Positions 16,941 through 25,921 of a stretch of DNA of 64,000 nt are shown here, one piece after another. Below the pieces are notes generated by a model that was not told where the DNA came from, made no database searches, and saw only the letters and a list, made by a program, of their open reading frames with translations. Positions within the stretch are counted from its first letter, which is position 1, and every line of letters starts with the position of its first letter. The stretch covers positions 744,001 to 808,000 of the forward strand of contig NZ_JAUQSW010000001.1 of NCBI RefSeq assembly GCF_030581075.1, in the 5' to 3' direction. The stretch is from Hymenobacter cheonanensis (lineage in GTDB: Bacteria > Bacteroidota > Bacteroidia > Cytophagales > Hymenobacteraceae). The position numbers and the translations under genes were made by a program.

Positions 16941-18734
16941 TTATTTCTGCCGGGCCGCCCAGGCATCCATGCGCCGCTCCAGCACGGCCAGCGGCATGGC
17001 CCCATCCAGCAATAGTTCGTCGTGGAAGGCCTTGAGCGAGAACTTCGGCCCTAGCTGCTTTTCGTAGCGGGTGCGCAATTCTCTTATTTTGAGCTGGCCG
17101 GTTTTGTAGGCCAGCGCCTGGCCGGGCCAGGCCATGTAGCGCTCTATCTCAGAAGTGGCACCCTGTTCGGTCGTGGCTTCGTTGGCTAGCATGTAGTCGA
17201 TAGCTTGCTCGCGGGTGAGGCCCTTGGCGTGCATACCTACATCGACCACCAAGCGGATGGCGCGGTGCATTTCAGCGCTCAGCGCGCCCAGGTATTGGTA
17301 GGGGTCGGTGTACATGCCCAGCTCCTTGCCCAGGCTTTCGGTATAGAGCGCCCAGCCCTCGCTGAAAGCCGAGTAAAAGGCAAACCGTTGAAACTTGGGC
17401 AGGTTGGTGTTTTCCTGCTGCAACGACACCTGGAAGTGGTGGCCCGGAATGGCCTCGTGCAAAAACAGCGATTCCATGCCCGGCGTCTTAAACTTGGTAG
17501 CATCCAGGATGGGCACGTAGAAAATGCCCGGCCGCGAGCCATCGGCCGCGCCCCGGTTGTACTGCGCGCTGGCCGAGGCAGCGCGAAACGCCTCCGTTTG
17601 CCGAATCTCAAACGCCGTTTTGGGCATGCGCCCAAACAGGCGCGGCAGCCCCGGCGCCACCCGCCCCTGAATGGCGCGGAAGCCGTTGAGCACGTCCTCC
17701 GGCGTTTTATAGGGCCGGAATTTGGGGTCAGTACTCAGCGAAGCCAGTAGCTCTTTCAGGTCGCCCTGGTAGCCTAGCTGCTGGCGCACTTTCTCCATCT
17801 CGCCCCTGATGCGGGCTACTTCGGCTTGGCCGGTCTGGTAAATTTCTTCCGGCGTGCGGGTGGTCGTGGTCCAGTACGCCACGGCGGTGGTGTACATATC
17901 GGCGCCCCCCGGCACGGCCGCAATGCCGGTGCTGGTGCGGGCCGCCGGCAGGTAGTCGTTCTTCAAAAACGTTGCCAGCCGCTGGTAAGTGGGCACGAGT
18001 TGGGTGCGGATAGCCTGCTCATACGCGGCCGTCAGGCGCTGTTTGTCGGCAGCCGAAAACGTGGCCGGCAGCTGCTTGATGGGCCCGTAGAATACGCTCT
18101 GGCTAGGGTCGGCCACGGCCAGCGCCTCCAGCTGCGGTATCATTTTTTGCACCAATACCTTGGGCAGCACCACGCCGGTGCGCATACCGTGCCGAAAATC
18201 GGCCACGGCCGTATCGGCCCACACCGGAAACTGCCGCACGCGGGCCAGCCAGTTGTCGTAGTCCGGCACCGTTTTGAAGGGCTGCGCGCCGGTGCCGGCC
18301 CCTAGCTGCGCCAGCTCCAGGGGCAGGCCGCTGAACTGCGTGAAGGGCATCGTCCAGGTAGGCTGGGCGAGGCTGGCCAGCCGGCTCGTCATCTCGTACT
18401 GAAATACGTCGTAGCTCGTCTGGTCGGCGGGCGTCAGCTTGCTGCGGTCGAGGCGGGCTAGCTGGTCGCGGTAGCGCTCATACAGGCGGCGCTGCTGCTG
18501 GCGAAAATCGCGGGTGCCCGAGTTGGGCAGCTGGTCGTTGTAGCGGTTATCGCCCTGGCTGGTGGCCTGCAGCGGGTATAGCCGCGCCTGCTCTTCCCAG
18601 TAGTTGGTAAACAGCGCGGCCAGCGGCGCCGAGCCCGCCAACCGGGCCTTGGGCGAGTTAGCGCGCGTGGGTTGGGCCTGCGCCGGAGCCGCCAGCCCGG
18701 CCAGCAAGCCGGCGGCCAGTAAGAAATGCCTCAT
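16941..18734 (-). CDS. Exported DUF885-family protein (probable metallo-hydrolase)
   Basis: 597 residues from the ATG at 18734. The signal peptide MRHFLLAAGLLAGLAAPAQA is clear. DUF885 proteins carry a HExxPGHH zinc-binding motif, seen here as HEAIPGHH at 426-433, and a second conserved block EGWALYTESLGKELG about 30 residues later, which supplies another ligand. The family is poorly characterised and considered peptidase-like. It is the first of four exported peptidase-type genes. A -7 box at 18761-18768 lies just upstream of this start, which argues against the alternative start at 18758. Confidence 0.88.
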   Translation of the reverse strand: MRHFLLAAGLLAGLAAPAQAQPTRANSPKARLAGSAPLAALFTNYWEEQARLYPLQATSQGDNRYNDQLPNSGTRDFRQQQRRLYERYRDQLARLDRSKLTPADQTSYDVFQYEMTSRLASLAQPTWTMPFTQFSGLPLELAQLGAGTGAQPFKTVPDYDNWLARVRQFPVWADTAVADFRHGMRTGVVLPKVLVQKMIPQLEALAVADPSQSVFYGPIKQLPATFSAADKQRLTAAYEQAIRTQLVPTYQRLATFLKNDYLPAARTSTGIAAVPGGADMYTTAVAYWTTTTRTPEEIYQTGQAEVARIRGEMEKVRQQLGYQGDLKELLASLSTDPKFRPYKTPEDVLNGFRAIQGRVAPGLPRLFGRMPKTAFEIRQTEAFRAASASAQYNRGAADGSRPGIFYVPILDATKFKTPGMESLFLHEAIPGHHFQVSLQQENTNLPKFQRFAFYSAFSEGWALYTESLGKELGMYTDPYQYLGALSAEMHRAIRLVVDVGMHAKGLTREQAIDYMLANEATTEQGATSEIERYMAWPGQALAYKTGQLKIRELRTRYEKQLGPKFSLKAFHDELLLDGAMPLAVLERRMDAWAARQK

Positions 18735-18760
18735 TAAGAAATCAAGAATAAATAGCAACT

Positions 18761-18768
18761 CAAAGCTA
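18761..18768 (-). promoter_or_regulatory. Putative -7 promoter box for the DUF885 gene
   Basis: The minus strand reads TAGCTTTG, an exact TAnnTTTG match, 27 bp before the ATG at 18734. The -33 region is GC-rich with no clear TTTG. Confidence 0.5.
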
Positions 18769-18904
18769 CGCGGCAGCCCGCCGCCGGCCTAGCGCGTCCT
18801 TATTGCCGGGCGCCGGCGCAAAGTCGGCAGTAGCCGGGCCGAGGTTGCGGCCAAACCTCCGCCGCCGATTCCGGTTAGCCCCTCGCCTCCTCTATCTTTC
18901 CTTA

Positions 18905-20041
18905 ATGAATATCGGCATCGTCTGTTATCCCACGTTTGGCGGCTCCGGCGTGGTAGCCACCGAGTTGGGCAAAGCCCTGGCCCAGCGCGGCCACAAAGTC
19001 CATTTCATCACGTACAGCCAGCCGGTGCGGCTCGATTTCTTCAACGAGAACGTCTTCTACCACGAGGTGTATGTGCCCACCTACCCGCTTTTCCAGTTTC
19101 CGCCCTACGAGTCGGCCCTGGCCAGCAAGATGGTGGATATCGTGCAAAATGAGAAGCTCGACGTGCTGCACGTGCACTACGCCATTCCGCACGCCTCGGC
19201 GGCCTACCTGGCCAAGCAGATTCTGCGCTCGCGGGGCATCACGGCGCCCGTGGTAACAACGCTGCACGGCACTGATATTACCCTAGTGGGCAAGGATGCC
19301 AGCTACGAGCCGGTGGTGACGTTCAGCATCAACGAGAGCGACGGCGTCACGGCCGTTTCGGCCGACCTGCGCCGCGAAACCTATGAGTATTTCCCGGTCG
19401 AGCACAAGATTGAAGTAATTCCCAACTTCATCGACCTCAACCGCTTTAAGAAGCAGGAAAAGAACCACTTCCGGGCCGCCATTGCGCCCGAAGGCGAGAA
19501 GCTGCTCATCCACACCAGTAATTTCCGCACTGTGAAGCGGGTTGAGGATGTGCTGCGTATTTTTTGCGGGGTGCGCCAGCACATTCCGGCCAAGCTGCTA
19601 CTCGTGGGCGATGGCCCCGACCGCTCGCGCATGGAGAAGCTGGCCCGCGACCTCGACTGCCAGCGCGATGTGCGCTTTCTAGGCAAGCTCGAAGCCGTGG
19701 AAGAAGTCCTCAGCGTGGGTGACCTTTTCCTGATGCCTTCTGAGAATGAGAGCTTTGGCCTCGCTGCCCTGGAGGCAATGGCCTGCGAAGTACCCGTGGT
19801 GAGCACCAACGCCGGCGGTATTCCCGAGCTGAATGTGCACAACGTAACCGGCATGCTCAGCAACATCGGCGACGTGGAGGACATGGTCAAAAACGCCCTC
19901 TACGTGCTTGATGATGCAAACCTGCCCCGCTTTAAAGCCGCCGCCCGCGCCCGCGCCGAGGAGTTTGCCGTTGCCAACATTGTGCCGCTCTACGAGCAGT
20001 GCTACGAGCGCGCGGCCCTAGCCGCGCTGCAACCCCGCTAG
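18905..20041 (+). CDS. bshA: N-acetyl-alpha-D-glucosaminyl L-malate synthase
   Basis: Retaining GT-B (GT4) glycosyltransferase that joins UDP-GlcNAc to L-malate, the first step of bacillithiol synthesis (378 residues; the family is about 375-380). The BshA-type N-terminus MNIGIVCYPTFGGSGVVATE is diagnostic, with HVHYAIPHA and TTLHGTDITLVG following. The nucleotide-binding EX7E motif is in NESFGLAALEAMACEVPVVS. The frame reaches back to 18803 but only the start at 18905 gives the family N-terminus. bshB and bshC are not in the window. Bacillithiol is an established thiol of Firmicutes and many Bacteroidota. Confidence 0.95.
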   Translation: MNIGIVCYPTFGGSGVVATELGKALAQRGHKVHFITYSQPVRLDFFNENVFYHEVYVPTYPLFQFPPYESALASKMVDIVQNEKLDVLHVHYAIPHASAAYLAKQILRSRGITAPVVTTLHGTDITLVGKDASYEPVVTFSINESDGVTAVSADLRRETYEYFPVEHKIEVIPNFIDLNRFKKQEKNHFRAAIAPEGEKLLIHTSNFRTVKRVEDVLRIFCGVRQHIPAKLLLVGDGPDRSRMEKLARDLDCQRDVRFLGKLEAVEEVLSVGDLFLMPSENESFGLAALEAMACEVPVVSTNAGGIPELNVHNVTGMLSNIGDVEDMVKNALYVLDDANLPRFKAAARARAEEFAVANIVPLYEQCYERAALAALQPR

Positions 20042-20060
20042 GCTACATAATACGCCTGAA

Positions 20061-20155
20061 AAACGGTCGTCATGCTGAGCTTGCCGAAGCATCTTGGTCG
20101 CACCGTTGGGTGATGCGACCAAGATGCTTCGGCAAGCTCAGCATGACGACCGTTT
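20061..20155. repeat. Long palindromic element, copy 2 (42-bp perfect arms)
   Basis: Arms 20061-20102 and 20114-20155 are exact reverse complements over 42 bp, with an 11-nt loop (CCGTTGGGTGA) and a TTTTG stretch after the right arm. It lies between the convergent bshA and nucleotidase genes. The arm sequence is shared with the copy at 16833-16924. An RNA copy would form a very stable hairpin, so it may also terminate transcription from both sides. Confidence 0.9.
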
Positions 20156-20173
20156 TGTTTTACAAGTTATTAG

Positions 20174-20704
20174 TTATAATAAAATATCCGCCACTTCCTG
20201 CCAGCCGCGCACGCGGCGGTAGCGGGTTTCGAGCGCATTGTGCGGCGCGTCGAATAATAGCCCTTCGCCCCGCAGGCCGTCAAAATTATAGGCATTGTCG
20301 TCGATGAGATAATCGACGTTGAGAATACTTTTATCGCCGCAAAACACGAAGTTGCGCCAGTGAATAAACGGAAAATGCCGCTGTAGCCACTGGTATTTGT
20401 CGAGGAAGGAATTGGGAAACTCCATGGCGGCGGTGGCAATAAATACGTCGTATTTCCGGGCCAGCTCTTCAATAACGCGCTGGCTATCTGCTATTACTGG
20501 CAAGTCGCGGAAAAAACCTTCGGCGTTGGGGTAGGCCCGTAATGCGGGCTGGTGCTCGGGAGCTACCACCTCGTGCGGGTGCTTGCCGCGCAGTGCCTCC
20601 AGGGTTAGCTCCAGTTGAAAATCGCGGCCGTACCACTCCTGAAACCGGGCAATGGCATTGGCCATTACCTCGTCCATATCCACGGCAATGCGTTGTTTGG
20701 TCAT
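20174..20704 (-). CDS. 5'(3')-deoxyribonucleotidase-like HAD phosphatase
   Basis: 176 residues, HAD-fold. Motif I is DMDEV (D9, D11) in RIAVDMDEVMANAIARF, characteristic of the 5'-nucleotidase/NT5C family that dephosphorylates (deoxy)nucleoside monophosphates. Motif II is suggested by FIATAAMEFP and the acidic motif by YLIDDNAYNF. The frame begins at 20719, but MTKQRIAV at 20704 is the better start. The gene converges with bshA across a palindromic element. Substrate is not decided by sequence alone. Confidence 0.82.
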   Translation of the reverse strand: MTKQRIAVDMDEVMANAIARFQEWYGRDFQLELTLEALRGKHPHEVVAPEHQPALRAYPNAEGFFRDLPVIADSQRVIEELARKYDVFIATAAMEFPNSFLDKYQWLQRHFPFIHWRNFVFCGDKSILNVDYLIDDNAYNFDGLRGEGLLFDAPHNALETRYRRVRGWQEVADILL

Positions 20705-20752
20705 CATCGCAACTATCAACTACTTGGCTAGCCCCTGGTTTGCTGGCAGTGC

Positions 20753-21289
20753 CTAAAAAAGCCCCGCCGCCTCGCGCTTCACCACGGCCAGGGCCTGGGC
20801 GGTGGGGTCGGCCGCGTCGGTCATCAGGCCTTCCAGAATGCGCTTGGCCAGCTCGGTGCCGCGCAGCTGGGTAGGGTTTTGCAGGCCGTGAAAGGCGCGG
20901 TTCACCATCGTGAGCACATCTTCCTTAGCCTGTTTTACTTGGGCCCAGGCCTCGGGGCTCATGTAGAGCTGCTGCGAAAAATTGTGCTCAAACTCGCCCC
21001 TGATTTCCTGCTGCAGCAGGCGGTGGTACTCGGCCGCGTTTTGGCCGGCGCTGCTCAGGCGCACCAGCAGGTTGCTGGGCGAGATGCGCTCGAGCAGCAG
21101 CGTTACGCGCTCGTAGGCCTGCAGGCGCAGCGGCAGCGTGGTTTTGCTGCTATCGAGCCGCAGCTCGATGAGGCGGCGCTGCTGCTCCTTCTCCAGGTAT
21201 TGGCGAAACAGAAAAAAGATGGCTCCCGCCACGATAATGGCGGGCAAGATGGTCTTAAGCAGGTCGAAGAGATAAGTGGTAGTATCCAT
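20753..21289 (-). CDS. Membrane-anchored protein of unknown function
   Basis: 178 residues. One N-terminal transmembrane helix (about 8-27, LLKTILPAIIVAGAIFFLF) is followed by a charged, mostly helical soluble part with a possible coiled coil (EKEQQRRLIELRLDSSK). It resembles conserved Bacteroidota proteins with no assigned role. No catalytic motif is seen. The upstream neighbour is an A-type Fe-S carrier gene on the opposite strand, and the downstream neighbour is the nucleotidase gene at 48 bp, possibly on the same transcript. Confidence 0.75.
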   Translation of the reverse strand: MDTTTYLFDLLKTILPAIIVAGAIFFLFRQYLEKEQQRRLIELRLDSSKTTLPLRLQAYERVTLLLERISPSNLLVRLSSAGQNAAEYHRLLQQEIRGEFEHNFSQQLYMSPEAWAQVKQAKEDVLTMVNRAFHGLQNPTQLRGTELAKRILEGLMTDAADPTAQALAVVKREAAGLF

Positions 21290-21418
21290 TAACTAGAAAG
21301 GGCTGGCGCGGGCCGCTAAGTGCCCGCCGAAGCATTATTTAGAACTGCCGCAAACTTACACCGTGAACCGCCGCCTGCCCTACCCTGTTTAGAAGCGCGG
21401 CCCACCCGTGGGCCGGCG

Positions 21419-21426
21419 TATATTTG
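21419..21426 (+). promoter_or_regulatory. Putative -7 promoter box for the Fe-S carrier gene
   Basis: TATATTTG matches TAnnTTTG and lies 35 bp before the ATG at 21461. This supports that start over the upstream in-frame start at 21320. Confidence 0.55.
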
Positions 21427-21460
21427 CCTTATCTACATTCATTCTAAACTTAACCCTAGT

Positions 21461-21808
21461 ATGGCTACTACCACGCAAGCCCCGCCCATCGGCCTCACGG
21501 CCCGGGCGCTGGTGGAGGTTAAAAATATCATTCAGGAAAAAAATGTGCCCGCCGACTACGGCCTGCGCATTGGCGTGCAGGGCGGCGGCTGCTCGGGCAT
21601 GAGCTACCTGCTGGGCTTCGACAAGGCCAAGGACCAGGATGAAGTGTACGACCTCGACGGCGTGCAGCTCATCATGGATAAAAAGCACGCCATGTACGTG
21701 CTGGGCATGGAAGTCGATTTTCAGGATGGCCTCAACGCCCGCGGTTTCACCTTCAACAACCCCCAGGCCAAGAGCACCTGCGGCTGCGGCTCGTCGTTTT
21801 CGGCCTAG
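21461..21808 (+). CDS. A-type iron-sulfur cluster carrier (IscA/ErpA/SufA family)
   Basis: 115 residues, within the range of the family. A-type carriers receive and pass on [Fe-S] clusters to apo-enzymes. The three ligand cysteines are present: one in GGGCSGMSY and two in STCGCGSSF near the C-terminus. The conserved GLRIGVQGGGCSG context is typical. Subfamily assignment (SufA, IscA or ErpA) is not possible from sequence alone, and no suf or isc genes flank it. A small gene follows 41 bp downstream, likely co-transcribed up to the terminator at 22063. Confidence 0.93.
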   Translation: MATTTQAPPIGLTARALVEVKNIIQEKNVPADYGLRIGVQGGGCSGMSYLLGFDKAKDQDEVYDLDGVQLIMDKKHAMYVLGMEVDFQDGLNARGFTFNNPQAKSTCGCGSSFSA

Positions 21809-21849
21809 CCCTAGCCCCGGCTTTCTCCCACTTATTGCCACGCTCAGCC

Positions 21850-22038
21850 ATGGACATCAAGTACTTATCCGACGCCAAGGGCAATATCACCGGGGTTTTT
21901 ATTCCCATCGAAGAGTGGGAGCGCTTGCAAAAGCAGTATAACATAGGCGAGCAGCCCGCCGCCGACTCGGGCAAGCAGCTGCGCCAGGAGCTGGCCACCG
22001 CGCTCCAAAAAGTGAAGCGCGACGACTCGGAAGACTAA
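21850..22038 (+). CDS. Small acidic protein resembling toxin-antitoxin antitoxins
   Basis: 62 residues from the ATG at 21850. The N-terminus MDIKYLSDAKGNITGVFIPI with EEWERLQKQY has the beta-hairpin-plus-helix look of small Phd/YefM- or RelB-like antitoxins that Bacteroidota encode in numbers. No toxin gene follows: a strong terminator does. It may be an orphan antitoxin-like protein or a regulator with another role. It follows the Fe-S carrier gene at 41 bp. Similarity is by pattern only. Confidence 0.6.
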   Translation: MDIKYLSDAKGNITGVFIPIEEWERLQKQYNIGEQPAADSGKQLRQELATALQKVKRDDSED

Positions 22039-22062
22039 GTTGGTAAAGCACTACTGCCCAGA

Positions 22063-22098
22063 CACTAAAAAAGCCCGGCTAGCCGGGCTTTTTTAGTG
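22063..22098. terminator. Perfect 18-bp-arm bidirectional terminator
   Basis: CACTAAAAAAGCCCGGCT is followed directly by its exact reverse complement, giving an A-run, GC-rich stem and T-run on both strands. It separates the convergent small gene (ends 22038) and HMA gene (ends 22119). Confidence 0.95.
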
Positions 22099-22118
22099 CG
22101 GATGCGCTTCCCGGGCGC

Positions 22119-22331
22119 TTAGTTGAGCGGCGTAATCTCGAAGCCGGCCTGCTCCACGGCGGCCAGCACCTGCGCCACCGAAACCTGGCCCGAGGTAACG
22201 GTCAGAATTTTATCGGGATTAGCCGTGTCGACCTGCCAGTTATCGGGACCTACTTCCTTGTTGAGCGTGGGCGTAACGGCTTTGATGCAGCCGCCGCAGT
22301 TGATGGTGGTTTTAAAGCGAAGGGGTGACAT
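22119..22331 (-). CDS. Heavy-metal-associated (HMA) domain protein, probable copper chaperone
   Basis: 70 residues, a single ferredoxin-like HMA domain (CopZ/Atx1 size). The metal-binding loop reads INCGGCIKAVTP, giving the CxxC pair as CGGC at about residues 12-15. It lacks the Met of the usual MxCxxC. It is divergent from the Cu+ ATPase gene at 22618, so it probably delivers Cu+ to that pump, although the pump also has its own HMA domain. Regulation may be shared through the intergenic region 22332-22617. Confidence 0.85.
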   Translation of the reverse strand: MSPLRFKTTINCGGCIKAVTPTLNKEVGPDNWQVDTANPDKILTVTSGQVSVAQVLAAVEQAGFEITPLN

Positions 22332-22617
22332 AATCGGGTTTTTGGCGAGTAGATGAGTAAGGGCGTCGCCAGCGGCAGCTCTCGCCCTTTTCTATTACAA
22401 AATTCGAGCAGATTTGCTTCCTTTTCACGCTAAAATTCGGCTTTACACTTGCGTAATTAGGGATATCTGAGCGGCCTGGCCAGGGGCAAATTATGCAAGT
22501 ATGCCGCCGGATTCCGTACCTGCGCGGGCTGCCTTTGCCCGTTATTTTGCAGGAGCTATCCTAGCAATGAGCACGCCTTTTATCAATAAGCACCGCGTTG
22601 ATTTATAACCTGTTATT
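22332..22617. promoter_or_regulatory. Divergent intergenic region between the HMA protein and Cu+ ATPase genes
   Basis: 286 bp without a supported gene. It is more AT-rich than its surroundings. TACACTTG at 22444-22451 (plus strand) differs from the -7 consensus at one base, and TTTG occurs at 22413-22416 but at a long spacing. No repeat typical of a CueR or CsoR operator was recognised. Promoters for both genes are expected here. Confidence 0.4.
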
Positions 22618-24888
22618 ATGTCTCCTTCCTCCGAAACCACGACGCTCGACATTGAGGGTATGAGCTGCGCGGCCTGTGCCGCGGCGGTGGAAAAATCGCT
22701 GCGCCGCACGCCCGGCGTGGAGAGCGCCCTGGTTAACTACGCCACCGAAAAAGCCACCATTACCTACGCCCCGGCCCAGGCTAGCCCGGCCGCGCTGCGC
22801 GCCGCCGTCGAAAACGCCGGCTACGCCGTGGCCGAGCGCCTGCCCGACACCACCGCCGCCGACCGCCAGGCCGAAACCGACCGCCAGAAAGCCGCGGCCT
22901 ACCAGGCGCTGAAACGGCGCTTTGGCGTGGCGGCCGGGCTAGCGGCCATCATTATGCTCTTGAGCATGAGCATGCTATGGCCTACCCTGATGATGCGCTT
23001 GAATGCGCAGTGGCTCAACTACGGGCTACTGGCGCTTACGCTGCCGGTGCTGCTATACAGCGGGCGCGAATTTTACGCCTCGGCCTGGAATGGCCTGCGC
23101 CACCGCTCGGCCAGCATGGACACCCTGATTGCGCTGGGCACCGGCGCCGCGTTTTTGTATAGCCTGGCGGCCACGGTGGTGCCCGGCTACTTTGCCCGCC
23201 ACGGCGTGCCGCCCGAAGTTTACTACGATACCACGGCCACGATTATCGCGCTCATTCTGCTAGGCAAGGTACTGGAGATGAGAGCTAAAACGCAGACCTC
23301 GGCAGCCATGCGCGCGCTGCTGGGCCTGCAGGCGCGCACCGCCCGCGTGGTGCGGCCCGACGGCCAGGAGCTGGATGTGCCCATTGAACAAGTGCGGCCC
23401 GGCGACTTGGTGGCCGTGCGCCCCGGCGAAAAAATCGCCACCGATGGCACCGTCGAAACCGGCCACTCGGCCGTGGATGAGGCCATGCTTACCGGCGAAA
23501 GCCTGCCTGTAGACAAGCACCCCGGCGACCCGGTTTTTGGCGCGACCATCAACAAAACCGGCGCCTTCCGCTTCCGCGTGCAGAAGGTGGGCGCCGATAC
23601 GCTGCTGGCCCAGATTGTGCAGCTGGTGGAAGACGCCCAGGGCAGCCGCGCCCCCATTCAGCGGCTGGCCGACCGGGTGAGCGCCGTGTTTGTGCCCGCC
23701 GTGGTGGGCGTGGCGCTGCTCACGTTTGTGCTGTGGTTCAGCTTCTCGCCGACCGAGTCGCGGCTGCCGCTGGCGCTAGTCAGCTTTGTGGCGGTGCTCA
23801 TTATTGCCTGCCCATGCGCATTGGGGCTAGCCACCCCCACGGCCATTATGGTGGGCACGGGCAAGGGTGCCGAGCACGGCGTGCTTATTCGCAACGCCGA
23901 GGCCCTGGAAAAAGCCTACCAGGTTGATACCGTGCTGCTTGACAAAACGGGCACCATCACGCAGGGCGAACCGGCCGTGACAGATTTCATCGCTTTTCCG
24001 GGGTATTCCGCGGCGCAATTATTGCCCCTGGTGGCAGCCGTAGAGCGGCTTTCCGAACACCCGCTGGCAGCGGCCGTGGTGCGCTACGCCGAGGCTAGCC
24101 AGCCAATTAAGCCACTGACAGTGAGCGATTTTCGGGCGCTGGCTGGCCAGGGTGCAGCAGCTACTGTAGGAGGCGAGATACTACTGGTCGGCAATCGCGG
24201 TTTGCTGGCGGCCCATACTATCAGTTTGCCGCCTGAGCTAGCTACGCAAGCCGAGGCGCTGCTAGCGCAGGCCAAAACCGTGCTCTATGTGGCGGTGGCG
24301 GGCCAGGCTGCCGGCCTGCTAGGGGTGGCCGACACGGTGCGCGCTACCTCAGCGGCCGCCGTTGCCCAGCTGCAGCGGCTAGGACTGGAAGTGGTGATGA
24401 TGACCGGCGACAACGCCCAAACTGCCGCCCAGGTGGCCGGGCAGGTGGGTATCAAGCGCTATTTCTCCGACGTATTGCCCCAGGACAAGGCGCAGCAAGT
24501 AAAGCAATTGCAGGCCGAAGGCCGCACCGTGGCCATGGTGGGCGATGGCATCAACGATGCCCCGGCTCTGGCACAGGCCGATGTGGGCCTAGCCATGGGT
24601 TCCGGCACCGATGTAGCCATGGAGGCCGCCGGCATTACGCTCATGCGTGCCGACCTGCGCAGCGTGGCCACGGCCCTCGACCTCTCGCGCCAAACCATGC
24701 GCACCATTCGGCAAAACCTGTTTTTTGCCTTCATTTACAACCTGCTCGGCATTCCCATCGCGGCGGGGCTGCTGTACCCCATTTGGGGCATTCGGCTATC
24801 GCCCATGCTCGCGGCGGGGGCTATGGCGCTTAGCTCGGTATCGGTACTCAGCAACTCGCTGCGGCTGCGCCGCTTTGCCGGGCGCTAG
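22618..24888 (+). CDS. copA: Cu+-exporting P1B-type ATPase
   Basis: 756-residue heavy-metal P-type ATPase. One N-terminal HMA domain has the full GMSCAAC motif (C17, C20). The transmembrane CPC motif is in [11 protein letters not shown], the phosphorylated aspartate in DKTGTIT, the HP motif in [10 protein letters not shown], and the hinge in [10 protein letters not shown]. The last helices carry [11 protein letters not shown] and [12 protein letters not shown], matching the YN and MxxSS signatures of the Cu+ (P1B-1) subgroup. It pumps Cu+ from the cytoplasm. The HMA chaperone gene is divergent upstream, and a ChaN-like gene converges 15 bp downstream. Confidence 0.95.
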   Translation: MSPSSETTTLDIEGMSCAACAAAVEKSLRRTPGVESALVNYATEKATITYAPAQASPAALRAAVENAGYAVAERLPDTTAADRQAETDRQKAAAYQALKRRFGVAAGLAAIIMLLSMSMLWPTLMMRLNAQWLNYGLLALTLPVLLYSGREFYASAWNGLRHRSASMDTLIALGTGAAFLYSLAATVVPGYFARHGVPPEVYYDTTATIIALILLGKVLEMRAKTQTSAAMRALLGLQARTARVVRPDGQELDVPIEQVRPGDLVAVRPGEKIATDGTVETGHSAVDEAMLTGESLPVDKHPGDPVFGATINKTGAFRFRVQKVGADTLLAQIVQLVEDAQGSRAPIQRLADRVSAVFVPAVVGVALLTFVLWFSFSPTESRLPLALVSFVAVLIIACPCALGLATPTAIMVGTGKGAEHGVLIRNAEALEKAYQVDTVLLDKTGTITQGEPAVTDFIAFPGYSAAQLLPLVAAVERLSEHPLAAAVVRYAEASQPIKPLTVSDFRALAGQGAAATVGGEILLVGNRGLLAAHTISLPPELATQAEALLAQAKTVLYVAVAGQAAGLLGVADTVRATSAAAVAQLQRLGLEVVMMTGDNAQTAAQVAGQVGIKRYFSDVLPQDKAQQVKQLQAEGRTVAMVGDGINDAPALAQADVGLAMGSGTDVAMEAAGITLMRADLRSVATALDLSRQTMRTIRQNLFFAFIYNLLGIPIAAGLLYPIWGIRLSPMLAAGAMALSSVSVLSNSLRLRRFAGR

Positions 24889-24903
24889 CGCCCGATGGCC
24901 CTT

Positions 24904-25797
24904 TTAATACGTCTTGGTCATGTCTTCGGGCACAACGATGACGTAATCGGCCAGGCTAACATTCTCTTTATCGAGCTGTTGCAGCTGGGCTTGTGTCACT
25001 ACGCTCAGCGTTTGGATGCGCAATGCCGGCTGGCCGGCGCGCAGGTAGGCCACAATGCCATCGTGGTGGTCGGAGTGGTACGAGCCGTTGAGGTGCAGCA
25101 CCAGCTGGCCGGGCGCCAGGCTGCGCCGAATGGTGGCGGCCATCGTGGCATCCTTCAGTGCCTGCGCCTGAATAACATTGCGCGCCCCGCCGCCGTGGGC
25201 CGAGGTCATGCCCCCAAACATGGCGGCCATGTTTTTGTAGCCCGGCAATTCATAATCTACGGCCAGGGGCAGCGGCGCTAGGTAAGCCTTATCAGCCGCA
25301 GGCAGCTTGTCGAGGGCGGCCAGCGAGCCGCGTGCCACCTGCTGGGCGTAGCGACGAGGCGCATTCGTACCCACCACCGCAATGTGCTGATTGCGGGCAA
25401 ACTGTAGCAGCGGCCGGTAGTCGGTGGCGTAGTTGGGCCAGGGCCGGCTCTGGCGCTCGAAGGCCGAGTCGGGCAGCGTGCCGGCGGCGTACTGGGCCAC
25501 TAGCGGCTGCACATCGCGCTCAAACATTTCGAGGCCGAGCACAAGCTTGCCAGGCCCTTTAGCCTGGGCCAAGTCTTTGGCCAGCTGTACTTCGAGCCAG
25601 TGAGCAATGGGGTCGTTGTGCTGCTCACCAAAGAGCACCACGTCGGCCTGGGCCAGCTGGACTAGCATCTGGTCGTAGTCGGCGGGCTGGCCCTGGGCGG
25701 TGAAAAGTCGGTAGGCCGGCCGCTCGCCGGCCGGCGCGAAGGCCAGCAGCGGCAACATAAGCAACAACAGGAACCGGTACGGAAAACGGATAAGCAT
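24904..25797 (-). CDS. ChaN-like haem/iron-associated protein
   Basis: 297 residues with an N-terminal signal segment (FPYRFLLLLMLPLLAFAP). The ChaN/Tiki-type domain is marked by DVVLFGEQHNDPIAHWLEVQ at about 50-69, where Glu and His are conserved, and a late HLNGSYHSDHHDG block. In Campylobacter, ChaN binds cofacial haems at the outer membrane and is linked to iron uptake; a similar role is inferred here. A lipobox is not convincing. The frame continues upstream to 25887 through a palindromic element, but the signal-peptide start at 25797 (or 25800) is preferred. Confidence 0.8.
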   Translation of the reverse strand: MLIRFPYRFLLLLMLPLLAFAPAGERPAYRLFTAQGQPADYDQMLVQLAQADVVLFGEQHNDPIAHWLEVQLAKDLAQAKGPGKLVLGLEMFERDVQPLVAQYAAGTLPDSAFERQSRPWPNYATDYRPLLQFARNQHIAVVGTNAPRRYAQQVARGSLAALDKLPAADKAYLAPLPLAVDYELPGYKNMAAMFGGMTSAHGGGARNVIQAQALKDATMAATIRRSLAPGQLVLHLNGSYHSDHHDGIVAYLRAGQPALRIQTLSVVTQAQLQQLDKENVSLADYVIVVPEDMTKTY

Positions 25798-25804
25798 CAT
25801 ACAA

Positions 25805-25906
25805 AAGAACGTCAGGCGCCACAACGTGGAGCAATTCGCTCGCGCCGTTGGGTAAATAACCAACGAAGCGGCCAAGATGCTCCACATTGTGGTGCCTGAC
25901 GTTCTT
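25805..25906. repeat. Long palindromic element, copy 3
   Basis: Arms 25805-25833 and 25878-25906 match as reverse complements with 2 mismatches in 29. The centre contains CGCCGTTGGGT and AACCAACGAAGCGGCCAAGA, sharing the GTTGGG and CCAAGATGCT words with copies 1, 2 and 4, though the outer arms differ. A T-run follows the right arm on the plus strand. Confidence 0.75.
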
Positions 25907-25921
25907 TTTTCTTGTACCGGG

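Noticed and set aside
20061..20155. Palindrome read as a small RNA gene
   Set aside because: A 42-bp perfect hairpin between convergent genes, with a related copy at 16833, is better explained as a dispersed repeat or terminator; no promoter is seen for it.
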